A DNA stretch of 64,000 nucleotides from Ignavibacteriales bacterium (GTDB taxonomy: Bacteria; Bacteroidota; Ignavibacteria; Ignavibacteriales; SURF-24), in assembly GCA_003599415.1 (NCBI GenBank), contig QZKB01000148.1, positions 62,001 to 126,000 on the forward strand, read 5' to 3'. The notes below the pieces were generated by a model that was given only the letters and a program-made list of their open reading frames with translations, made no database searches and was not told the origin of the DNA. The position numbers and the translations under genes are program-made. Shown here piece after piece: positions 1 through 7,819 of the stretch; within the stretch, counting starts at the first letter, position 1; each line of letters opens with the position of its first letter.

Positions 1-1269
1 ACTTTCGGCTAAAGCTCTGCTCCAGATGGAAGTCTGTGCTATATCCATTACACCGTCTTCTCCATCGTTATCTGCAAAAAGAAGTAACGTCGCAGGTAAT
101 GAAAATCTACTGTCAATATTCTGTTTATTTCCATCCAGCAGAAGCTGCCCGTCTAGATAAGTGCGGAAAAATTCTCCATTCTTTACTGCAATTATCAGCC
201 TGTACCATTCATTTGGTGAGACGGAGTAAGCCCCGTAACCAGTTGCATTTGTTCCTAATTTTCCTTCAGTATTAATGAAAAAATCGGCGTCATCTGAATT
301 GGTTTGAGTTGTCTGGAAAAAGGCCTTCCAACTTGTAATATCAGGAACCTTGAAATCGAACTGAAGAGTATATTCATTTACTAATGAACCACCGCCATTT
401 GCAGAAATTCCATGTTCTGCCTGGTAGTAGCTTCCAGGGCCGATTCGTACTGCTTTATTATTTTGCGAAGGGCCATCGACCTGCTGGTGGGTACCAACAA
501 GGGTTAAATCTTTTCCAAGGAATCCTTCAGCCAGATTATCACTGTTATCAAATTTCCAGGTGCAAGCTGGTTGAAGGATGTCTACTGGTAATAAATGTCC
601 ATATCCACCAAGGTTTTGAACTTGATATGAAGTTAACGGTTTATCCCAAATTGCTACTTCAGCAACATCAATTTCACCATCATCACCATCATTATCTCCG
701 AAAAGTAAAACAATATTTTCAAGACTAAATCTGTCATCAATTACCTGTGCGGTTCCATCTAATAAAAGCTGGCCATCAAGGTAATACCTGTAATGTGTTC
801 CGTTATTAACTGAGATTACAAGACGATACCATTCCCCTGCAGAAACAGCATAGGAAGAATAGCCGGTTGCCTGTAGACCAATATTACCGCTTGTATTTAT
901 AAACCCTTCACCGTCATCACTGTTCAAAGGATTGGTTTGTAAAAAGGTATACCAACTTCCAATGCCTGGTACCTTAAAATCAAATTGAATAGTATATTCA
1001 TTAACTAATAATCCGCCGCCATTAGCGGATATGCCATGTGTCATTTTATAATAACTGCCAACACCTATACGTACAGCATTATTTCCGGTTGCCGGGCCTT
1101 CAACGCTTGATTGGGTACCGACTAATTCAAGGTTAGAACCTACCTCAGATTTTGTAAGGTCAGAAGAATCATCAAACTTCCATTGACCAACCGGATTAGG
1201 AGTTTGTGAAAAAATTATCTGATAGTTTACTAAAAATAAAACGAGTAGAAAACGGAATGAACTTTTCAT
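1..1269 (-). CDS. Secreted protein with tandem LamG-like domains (C-terminal part outside window)
   Basis: The reading frame is open from an ATG at 1269 to the window edge, giving 423 residues without a stop, so the C-terminus lies outside. It begins with a hydrophobic signal peptide ending near 'FSQT'. Two copies of a roughly 195-residue concanavalin A/LamG-like jelly-roll domain follow, with near-parallel landmarks: 'W.FD.S..L' at the start, 'HGISANGGG', 'VNEYT.QFDFKVP', 'W.F.QT', 'EWYRL.I.V', 'YLDGQLLLDG' and an acidic 'D.DG..G..D.A...IW' end. Such domains usually bind carbohydrate or act as spacers in exported proteins. No catalytic domain is visible in the part present; one may lie beyond the edge. 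A conserved 18-bp motif shared with the next two genes lies about 80-100 bp upstream. Export and the LamG call are well supported; the function is unknown. Confidence 0.8.
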   Translation of the reverse strand, partial: MKSSFRFLLVLFLVNYQIIFSQTPNPVGQWKFDDSSDLTKSEVGSNLELVGTQSSVEGPATGNNAVRIGVGSYYKMTHGISANGGGLLVNEYTIQFDFKVPGIGSWYTFLQTNPLNSDDGEGFINTSGNIGLQATGYSSYAVSAGEWYRLVISVNNGTHYRYYLDGQLLLDGTAQVIDDRFSLENIVLLFGDNDGDDGEIDVAEVAIWDKPLTSYQVQNLGGYGHLLPVDILQPACTWKFDNSDNLAEGFLGKDLTLVGTHQQVDGPSQNNKAVRIGPGSYYQAEHGISANGGGSLVNEYTLQFDFKVPDITSWKAFFQTTQTNSDDADFFINTEGKLGTNATGYGAYSVSPNEWYRLIIAVKNGEFFRTYLDGQLLLDGNKQNIDSRFSLPATLLLFADNDGEDGVMDIAQTSIWSRALAES

Positions 1270-1350
1270 ATTTATCCTGCATTTAAAATAGATTTTTTGA
1301 AAAGGGAACTACTGGAATGCAAAAATAGAAGAGGGAGCATGGAATCACAA

Positions 1351-1368
1351 TCGCATGTTCATGGTATT
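1351..1368 (-). promoter_or_regulatory. Shared upstream motif, copy 1
   Basis: The plus strand reads TCGCATGTTCATGGTATT. Nearly the same 18 bases occur upstream of the genes starting at 5305 and 6848, in the same orientation relative to the gene (consensus on plus: T-M-GCATGT-W-Y-R-TGGTAT-W). Between this site and the gene lies an A/T-rich stretch (about 1283-1300) that is also found in front of the gene at 5305, so motif plus promoter look like a conserved unit. A neighbouring NarL-type regulator is the obvious candidate binder, by inference only. Confidence 0.5.
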
Positions 1369-1420
1369 ATGGTGTTTTAAAAAAACAGTACTTATAAGGA
1401 AATTTTAAGGCAGGTTAATT

Positions 1421-1450
1421 TGAAAAAAAAGGGGAGCTTCTGCTCCCCTT
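1421..1450 (-). terminator. Rho-independent terminator after the phosphodiesterase gene
   Basis: A perfect 9-bp stem (AAGGGGAGC at 1429-1437 with GCTCCCCTT at 1442-1450) and a 4-base loop are followed, on the minus strand, by a run of T. It lies 28 bp past the stop codon at 1478, so it ends the transcript that includes the phosphodiesterase gene. Confidence 0.85.
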
Positions 1451-1477
1451 AAATGTGGAAATTAAGTACGGACAAAT

Positions 1478-4400
1478 TTACTTCATTAAGATCATCTTTC
1501 TTGTCTGAATGTAATTCCCGGCTTGCATTCTGAAAAAATAAATTCCGCTTGCATATCCGGCTCCGTTGAAGGAGATTTCATAAGTACCAGCTTCCTTCTC
1601 TTCATTCACCAGGTTAGCTACTTCCCTGCCTAAAGCATCAAAAATTCTTATATTAACTTTTGATGAGACCGGTAATTCATAGTTAAATTTTGTTTCAGGA
1701 TTAAATGGATTCGGGAAATTCTGTGAAAGAGAATATTCTTTCGGAACATTCTTTCCTGATTCAACAATCTGGGAATACCATGCAGAACCGTCAAGATCAA
1801 TCTGTTTCAGGCGGTAATAGTAATTACCAGCTTTAATATTCCTATCAATAAAAGAGTAGCTATGTTTTTCAGTTGATGTTCCAAATCCCGCAACAAACCC
1901 GATTTTTATGAAATCTGTTTTATTGCTGCTCTTTTGTATTTCGAATCCGGCATTATTTGTTTCAGTAGCTGTTGACCATTTCAAATTAACATTGTTTGCG
2001 TTAGTTTCTGCTGTAAATGAAGACAGTTCTACCGGGACATTTATAATTACAGGCATTTTACAATTGCTGTATAGTTGAGAAATTTCCTCTGTAGAAAGTG
2101 CTCTGTCAAATATTGCAACATTATCTAATTGGCCATTAAGGTAAGAAATAGTACCCGTGGTTCCGCTTTTACCAAGCATTGCAACCTGTCCTGTTAATAC
2201 TGTACCCGTTAAAGGAAGAGTTCCTTTTAGAACTCCATTCATATAAATCTGTGCATTAGCGCCATCATAAACACCAACAACATTAATCCATTTTCCAGTA
2301 ATCAGGTCAGCCTGAGCAATACCGGGTCTTGCTGCGCCGCCTGTTGTTGCTGCTTTAAATCTTAATTCTTTATTCCCTTTATCTGCATAGATTACATATT
2401 GGTCTCCCTGAGAATCAAACAAAGGTCCGTAAGACATTGTCATTTCTGTTGGGAGATAATTAAGTTTTGTCCAAACAGATACAGTCACCTTGCCAGATGT
2501 AATATCGAACGAAGGTGAAGATGAAAACTGTACATAATTATCAACTCCGTTAAAGCCAAGTGCATTACCTGAGTATCCTGCCCATGGACTTGAACTCATA
2601 ATTGTACCGTTATTTTTATTCGGGGAAAAATCGAATAATGTATCCGTACGGGCTTCATCCATTGAGTAATATGCAATTAAGTTTGGAGGAAAACCAAAAT
2701 GATGAACGACATATGAACTGTTCTCAGCAATTGTATTTTGAATCGCAGCTCTGTCTTTCAGGTTATTTATCATTAATACATATTCTAAATTTGATAAAGG
2801 TGTTGTGGTAAGAATAACCGATTTTCCGTCGAGAGCTAATACTGCGGTTTGTACAGAAACACCGTTATCAAAAACATAATTGGATTTATTTTCTGCCGTT
2901 GACTCATCAAGCATTTCGCTGAATTCAACTATAACCTTAGTTTCCTCTCCGTAAGATGTTATATATACAGGTTGAGGAGGCTTAGTATCAGTAGTTGTAG
3001 TTGCGGTTACTTCATTGCTGTAGTTTTGGCTTAAAAGCGCCTGAGAATTTTTGGCTCTAACCCTGTAATAAAAAGTTTTATTTTCAGTATTGGTAGCGTC
3101 AAGAAATGATGTTTGATCTCTATCTACTGTAGCAATCAAAGTTGTGGGTGACGGATTAAGATCTCTGTAAATTTCATATCCGACAATTACACTTTCATAA
3201 GTTACTGAAGGCTGCCAGGTTAATTGAACATCTGTTTCAGTCACAGAAGGAATGTCCAGGATAACATCTGAAGGATGAGGATCAATGGCAGCAGTGTTAA
3301 CTGATGAATAAATATCAAATATTTCTTCCGGTGATAGAGCCCTGTTAAATACTTCAACATGATCAATCTTGCCTTTAAAGTATGAGGGGGTCCCCTGAAC
3401 GCCGCTCTTTCCAAGCATTGCTACCTGACCGGATTTAACATTTCCGGTAAGAGAATGAGAATCCTTAAGAACACCATTAAGGTAAATCTTTGCGTTTGAT
3501 CCATCGTAAACTCCCACTACATGTATCCATTCTCCGGCTATAAGATCAGCGCCCGGTATTCCCGGCCGTTCTGCTGAAACGGTTGTTGCGGTTTTAAATC
3601 TTAATTCATTATTTCCTTTATCTTCGTACAAAACATATTGGTCGCCGTCGGAATCGAAAAGCGGACCATATGCTCCCGGCAAATCTGCAGGCACATATGC
3701 TAATTTAGTCCACAGCGAAACCGTAACTGCCGGACCATTAATATCAAAGGAAGATGAAGTGGTGAATTGTACAAAGTCATTAACTCCGTCAAACTCAAGT
3801 GCATTTCCAAGCAAACCCTCTGAAATGAATGCTCCGTTTTTAATTGTTCCATTATTAGCATTAGAGGTACCGTCAAGAATCAGCGTATCGGAACCACTTA
3901 CCTGAACATCATCAAGCTTATAATATGCAATCATATTTGAAGCCATATTATAATGCCTGAAAATAGTTGAACTCGTAACCATTTTATTCGCAGTAATTGC
4001 TCTGTCTGTTATATTCTTTACGGTAATAGTATAAGTTGTGTCAGTCATACTTGTGGTTGTTAGTGTTACGGTTTTTAAGTCCAATGCTAATTTTGCGCCA
4101 AGTACCTTAACATTTTTGTTTATTGAATAATTTGTTTTTGTTTCTGCTGTTGTTTGTTCAACTCTTTCGCTGAATTGTACATAAACTGTAAAAGTATCAC
4201 CCTTTGAGGTTACAGATGAAACAGTAGGTTTAGTTGCGTCAGTTAAAGTTGTAGCAGATACATTGTTGCTATAATTGTTACTTAGTAAACCCGCAGCGTT
4301 TTTAGCTTTAATACGGTAGTGATATGTTTTATTTTCATTATATGTCTCATCAATAAATTCGGTTGTATCTCCAACGGTCGTGTATAAAGTTGTTGGGTCG

Positions 4401-5305
4401 GCATTTATATCGCGGTAAATCTCATATCCGGCTATTCCACTTTCTGGATCTGAAGCCTCTCCCCATTTTAATGTAATTTTTGTTTCACCAGTTGGGACCG
4501 CAGAATCAATCACTACATCAGTTGGGGCCGTAACATCAGAAACAATAACAAGAGTTTGAGGATAATTGGTTGTAATAGCATCAATACCCTGTCCAATCAA
4601 AGTTAACATCTGGCTTGAACTATTAATTGTCCATGCGTTAAAAAAAATATTTTTAGAGTGGGCATATTCAATTAAAGAATTGGTAATTGATCCACCGCTT
4701 CCAACCCATTCACCGCCAAGTGATGCTACCTGATCAATCATGGATGTGGTTATTGTTCCAAAAAGCTGGACGTCAATTGAAGTATCCAGGAATTTTGAAA
4801 CTGCAAGCTGGGAAGAAGTAAAGCTTGAAAGTATTACCCGACTCTGCATATTCCAGTCCTGAATCATCTTGACGACCTTTTGTACAATGGTAGCATCAGA
4901 AGATTTAATTTCTGCAACGATATCAATATCAGGATTATCTTTTGCCAGTTTTAATGCTTCGGCAAAGGTAGGAATTTTTTCACCGGTAAAAACAGTGCTA
5001 AACCAGGAGCCTGCATCCAACGCGCGAAGCTGTGCATAAGTAAAGGAACTTAAACTTCCGGTTCCATCGGTTGTACGGTCAAGTGTGTTATCGTGCATTA
5101 TCATAAGCGAGTCATCACTTGACAATTGAATATCAAGCTCAAAATAGTCCGCTTTAGCTTCAATTGCTTTTACCCAGGCAGAATAGGTGTTTTCGGGTGC
5201 CAGTGAAGAACAACCTCTGTGTGCAATATTAATTACAGTAGCAAAGCTTTGAAAACCGGAAAGCAGGATTATTGCTGTAATTAGGAACAGTGTCTTTCTA
5301 ATCAT
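1478..5305 (-). CDS. Secreted glycerophosphodiester phosphodiesterase with duplicated FN3-Ig-LamG modules and T9SS sorting domain
   Basis: The protein is 1275 aa. After a signal peptide (1-22) comes a GDPD domain (about 24-255) with the family signature: H29-R-G, E38-N, metal ligands E56 and D58 ('ELD'), and second catalytic H71-D. Such enzymes hydrolyse glycerophosphodiesters to an alcohol and glycerol 3-phosphate. A fibronectin III domain, an Ig-like 'FSE..E.TTAE.K.NY' domain and a LamG domain follow. That three-part block is then repeated, so roughly 420 residues are duplicated. The last ~85 residues are a T9SS type A sorting domain ('SQNFPNPFNPETKF' to the end), so the protein should be exported across the outer membrane. 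SD GGAG precedes the ATG. The carbohydrate-like appendages suggest it works on a glycosylated or wall-attached phosphodiester, which is inference. A strong terminator follows. Confidence 0.88.
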   Translation of the reverse strand: MIRKTLFLITAIILLSGFQSFATVINIAHRGCSSLAPENTYSAWVKAIEAKADYFELDIQLSSDDSLMIMHDNTLDRTTDGTGSLSSFTYAQLRALDAGSWFSTVFTGEKIPTFAEALKLAKDNPDIDIVAEIKSSDATIVQKVVKMIQDWNMQSRVILSSFTSSQLAVSKFLDTSIDVQLFGTITTSMIDQVASLGGEWVGSGGSITNSLIEYAHSKNIFFNAWTINSSSQMLTLIGQGIDAITTNYPQTLVIVSDVTAPTDVVIDSAVPTGETKITLKWGEASDPESGIAGYEIYRDINADPTTLYTTVGDTTEFIDETYNENKTYHYRIKAKNAAGLLSNNYSNNVSATTLTDATKPTVSSVTSKGDTFTVYVQFSERVEQTTAETKTNYSINKNVKVLGAKLALDLKTVTLTTTSMTDTTYTITVKNITDRAITANKMVTSSTIFRHYNMASNMIAYYKLDDVQVSGSDTLILDGTSNANNGTIKNGAFISEGLLGNALEFDGVNDFVQFTTSSSFDINGPAVTVSLWTKLAYVPADLPGAYGPLFDSDGDQYVLYEDKGNNELRFKTATTVSAERPGIPGADLIAGEWIHVVGVYDGSNAKIYLNGVLKDSHSLTGNVKSGQVAMLGKSGVQGTPSYFKGKIDHVEVFNRALSPEEIFDIYSSVNTAAIDPHPSDVILDIPSVTETDVQLTWQPSVTYESVIVGYEIYRDLNPSPTTLIATVDRDQTSFLDATNTENKTFYYRVRAKNSQALLSQNYSNEVTATTTTDTKPPQPVYITSYGEETKVIVEFSEMLDESTAENKSNYVFDNGVSVQTAVLALDGKSVILTTTPLSNLEYVLMINNLKDRAAIQNTIAENSSYVVHHFGFPPNLIAYYSMDEARTDTLFDFSPNKNNGTIMSSSPWAGYSGNALGFNGVDNYVQFSSSPSFDITSGKVTVSVWTKLNYLPTEMTMSYGPLFDSQGDQYVIYADKGNKELRFKAATTGGAARPGIAQADLITGKWINVVGVYDGANAQIYMNGVLKGTLPLTGTVLTGQVAMLGKSGTTGTISYLNGQLDNVAIFDRALSTEEISQLYSNCKMPVIINVPVELSSFTAETNANNVNLKWSTATETNNAGFEIQKSSNKTDFIKIGFVAGFGTSTEKHSYSFIDRNIKAGNYYYRLKQIDLDGSAWYSQIVESGKNVPKEYSLSQNFPNPFNPETKFNYELPVSSKVNIRIFDALGREVANLVNEEKEAGTYEISFNGAGYASGIYFFRMQAGNYIQTRKMILMK

Positions 5306-5448
5306 TTAATACTCCATATTGTTAATTAATAAAGTTTATTCGTGAGAAATATATTTACGAATCAATCATGCTTTTGTTTCAGTATTGTGAGTAATGGCCT
5401 CGGACTTTTGACCGTTGTTAAAATAGATTTTTATAAAAGGCATATCAA

Positions 5449-5466
5449 TCGCATGTATGTGGTATT
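5449..5466 (-). promoter_or_regulatory. Shared upstream motif, copy 2
   Basis: The plus strand reads TCGCATGTATGTGGTATT, 16 of 18 bases identical to copy 1. It lies about 145-160 bp upstream of the ATG at 5305. It is followed on the minus strand by an A/T-rich segment (about 5416-5437) almost identical to the one downstream of copy 1. Confidence 0.5.
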
Positions 5467-5477
5467 CTAAGCCGGGA

Positions 5478-6848
5478 TTATTTCATTAAAATCATTGGTC
5501 TTGTTTCTGCTTTATCAGCGGATATTAAATTATAAAAATATATTCCCGAGGCTAAGTCTGTTGCATTAAATACGGTTGTGTAATTTCCTGTATTTTTATA
5601 TTCATTAATTAATGTTTTTATCTCATTACCCATCAAGTCATAAATTGTTAATTTTACTTTACCCGGCTTATCAATATAGAATTCAATTGTTGTTGAAGGA
5701 TTGAACGGATTGGGGTAGTTCTGTTTAAGTTGAAAATGATCCGGTGATTTTGACTCAGAATTATTTTCAATGCCGGTAGTCCATCCGAGTTTTTCTGTTA
5801 TGTATGAAGCAAGTTTTTCTCCCATAGCTTTCTGGTGGCGAACCCGCGGGTGTTTTGACCATGCAGGATCAAAGGGGAAGAAATATGTTCCGATGTTTTG
5901 ATCATTATCGTTATTGTTTAATGATTCTACTGCACCTTTTATATATCCGGGCCAGGGTGATCCGGTTCTTGTAGCATCCATACTGCCTAATGCACAAACA
6001 ATAAAAGCAGCCTGATGATGACTGCGGATTTTACGTACAAAATTAGCGTAAGTATTTGTTATGGTTGCAGAATCCCTTGAACCAAGTAGCCAACTGTCAT
6101 TCTGCATAATATTGATTACTACAACATCTGGTACAAACAAATCAAAATCCCACTCACTTTCTGCTTTTTCAGGATCAAGCCGGTAGTAATAATCGGGCAT
6201 AACCAGATTGAAAAAACTTTTCATAAGCCCAATACCGCTTTTTGCAATGCACATATACTCAGCCTTTAATAACCGTGATGCCACAGCACCATAGGCGAGA
6301 AAATTATTTTCGTATTTCAGATTATCATCGGCATAAGAATCAGGTGCTTCATCACCATACCCGCAGGTAATCGAATCTCCATAGAATAATATCTTACGTA
6401 AAAGTTCTGCATCCGGTTCAAGAAGGTTTTTTCCTTCATCTATTTCCAATCCAAGGAATTTGGTTGAACCTGTGGATGCTTCCGTTCTGCGGAAAATTAA
6501 TAGACTATGAACAGTATCTTTTAATACGGATGAAACCGGATATTTGTTGCTGCCTTTCTTGCAATCAATTAGAAAAGGATGATCATAATCCTCATCAATG
6601 TAAATATCAAAATAAGACTGACCTGTTGAATCATCCAGGGTTATACTAAGCGAAGTACCTTCAAACTTAGTCTTAATGTATGTTCCCGGCCAATAAAGAA
6701 CAGGGCTATCAGGAACACTATTGTTAATTCTTCCCACATAAAAGAAGTTGGGATTATCTGCTGTAATTGTTGTCCCCGATAAATTTGTGATCAATAAAAA
6801 AAGAATGAACGGAAGTAAACGTAAAGTATTAAAAGTAACCTTAGCCAT
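5478..6848 (-). CDS. Secreted SGNH-family carbohydrate esterase (CE2-like) with T9SS sorting domain
   Basis: The protein is 456 aa. It has an N-terminal signal segment (about 10-25) and a beta-sandwich domain (about 30-145, 'YVGR...PVLYWPGTYIKTKFEG') like the N-terminal domain of CE2 acetyl-xylan/glucan esterases. An SGNH hydrolase domain follows, with the block I nucleophile in G157-D-S159 ('YGDSITCGYG'), a block III-like 'IMQND' and a C-terminal catalytic His in 'WSKHP' (H333). The last ~80 residues are a T9SS type A sorting domain ('NYPNPFNPSTTI...'). The likely job is removal of acetyl or similar ester groups from extracellular polysaccharide. SD GAGAGG precedes the start. The gene is preceded by a copy of the 18-bp motif also found before its two downstream neighbours, so the three may be co-regulated. 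The exact ester substrate cannot be read from sequence. Confidence 0.82.
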   Translation of the reverse strand: MAKVTFNTLRLLPFILFLLITNLSGTTITADNPNFFYVGRINNSVPDSPVLYWPGTYIKTKFEGTSLSITLDDSTGQSYFDIYIDEDYDHPFLIDCKKGSNKYPVSSVLKDTVHSLLIFRRTEASTGSTKFLGLEIDEGKNLLEPDAELLRKILFYGDSITCGYGDEAPDSYADDNLKYENNFLAYGAVASRLLKAEYMCIAKSGIGLMKSFFNLVMPDYYYRLDPEKAESEWDFDLFVPDVVVINIMQNDSWLLGSRDSATITNTYANFVRKIRSHHQAAFIVCALGSMDATRTGSPWPGYIKGAVESLNNNDNDQNIGTYFFPFDPAWSKHPRVRHQKAMGEKLASYITEKLGWTTGIENNSESKSPDHFQLKQNYPNPFNPSTTIEFYIDKPGKVKLTIYDLMGNEIKTLINEYKNTGNYTTVFNATDLASGIYFYNLISADKAETRPMILMK

Positions 6849-6969
6849 TTAAAACCTCTCGATTTAGAATCTTGTTATTGCATAAGTATTTATATCAACA
6901 AAGAATTGAATCCAGGTAATTTTCTGAATTGTCAGTAAAAAAATAACCTTGACGGAAGCCGTGCATCAA

Positions 6970-6987
6970 TAGCATGTTCGTGGTATA
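6970..6987 (-). promoter_or_regulatory. Shared upstream motif, copy 3
   Basis: The plus strand reads TAGCATGTTCGTGGTATA, 15 of 18 identical to copy 1. It sits about 122-139 bp upstream of the ATG at 6848, just after the NarL-type regulator gene ends at 7064. Confidence 0.5.
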
Positions 6988-7063
6988 AATATATTTCCTG
7001 AGGAGTTTTTTAACAGCAGAGAAACCAGGCGAGGAAATACCTGAAGTAAGTTTGATTGGAAAA

Positions 7064-7744
7064 TTAAGGTAACAGATTCTCTTTATAAACTTTTGAAATT
7101 ACTCCGGCGCGCGTATTTACATGGAGTTTTGTATATATATTTTTAACGTGAGTATTTACCGTGTGAAAACTCAGGAATAATTTATCTGCAATTTGTTGTT
7201 TGGTTAACCCTGAAATAATGAACTGAAGAATTTCTTTTTCCCTGTCTGTCAACCCGTAGTCCTTTTTCTTTGGCTTCAAACGGGTAAACATGTCCAGCAC
7301 CTTATGAGCTATTTTCATATTCATTGGTGCGCCGCCTGCTAAAATTTCTTTTATTGCATCAACAATTTTTTCCGGTGAAGAATCTTTAAGCATATAACCC
7401 GATGCACCGGCGCATAGTGCATCAAAGACGTTATCATTATCATCATAAACAGTTAGTATTAATATCTGTACCAAAGGTGATATTGTTTTAAACTTTTCAA
7501 TGCCTGCAATTCCGCTCATACCCGGCAGCCCAATATCAAGCAGAATTATTTCAGGACCATTTTCGTGTTTAAGCACATCAATTGCTTCTTCACACATTGA
7601 AAAGGAGTGCGAACATCTCATCCCTTGCGTTCTTTCAATCAGATTAACCAGTGATTTTCTATACCGGAGGTTATCTTCAATAATCCATATATCTATTTGA
7701 TTCGCAGTTGTTTCGGAACTCATTTTTTTTTGTATTATTTTCAT
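7064..7744 (-). CDS. NarL/FixJ-family response regulator
   Basis: The protein is 226 aa. A receiver domain (about 16-135) carries the acidic pair E23-D24, phosphoacceptor D70 ('ILLDIGLPGMSG'), and the conserved T ('ILTVYD') and K ('YMLKDSS'). A LuxR-type helix-turn-helix occupies about 160-222 ('LTDREKEIL..I..GLTKQQIADKL..S..TVNTHVKNIY.KL'). Phosphorylated regulators of this family dimerise on DNA as transcription factors. The gene follows the sensor kinase gene on the same strand with a 75-bp gap, so the two form a pair. A second possible start is the internal Met8. Candidate targets are the three genes downstream that share an 18-bp upstream motif. Confidence 0.93.
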   Translation of the reverse strand: MKIIQKKMSSETTANQIDIWIIEDNLRYRKSLVNLIERTQGMRCSHSFSMCEEAIDVLKHENGPEIILLDIGLPGMSGIAGIEKFKTISPLVQILILTVYDDNDNVFDALCAGASGYMLKDSSPEKIVDAIKEILAGGAPMNMKIAHKVLDMFTRLKPKKKDYGLTDREKEILQFIISGLTKQQIADKLFLSFHTVNTHVKNIYTKLHVNTRAGVISKVYKENLLP

Positions 7745-7775
7745 TTAAAAAATAAAGACTATTAAAAAGTGTATC

Positions 7776-7790
7776 TATACCACGTTTGCG
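7776..7790 (+). promoter_or_regulatory. Partial copy of the shared motif, opposite orientation
   Basis: The plus strand reads TATACCACGTTTGCG. Its first nine bases match the reverse complement of copy 3 exactly, but the other half differs and is one base shorter. It lies in the 75-bp gap between the sensor kinase and response regulator genes, where a regulator could tune its own expression. This is a weak match. Confidence 0.25.
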
Positions 7791-7819
7791 TTATTTTTTA
7801 AGAAATATCATTTTGATTT

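Noticed and set aside
36-728. Two plus-strand ORFs (79 and 114 aa) at the left edge
   Set aside because: They lie antisense to the open LamG-repeat gene, have no signal, family motif or SD, and contain low-complexity His runs from GATGGT-type codons of the true frame.
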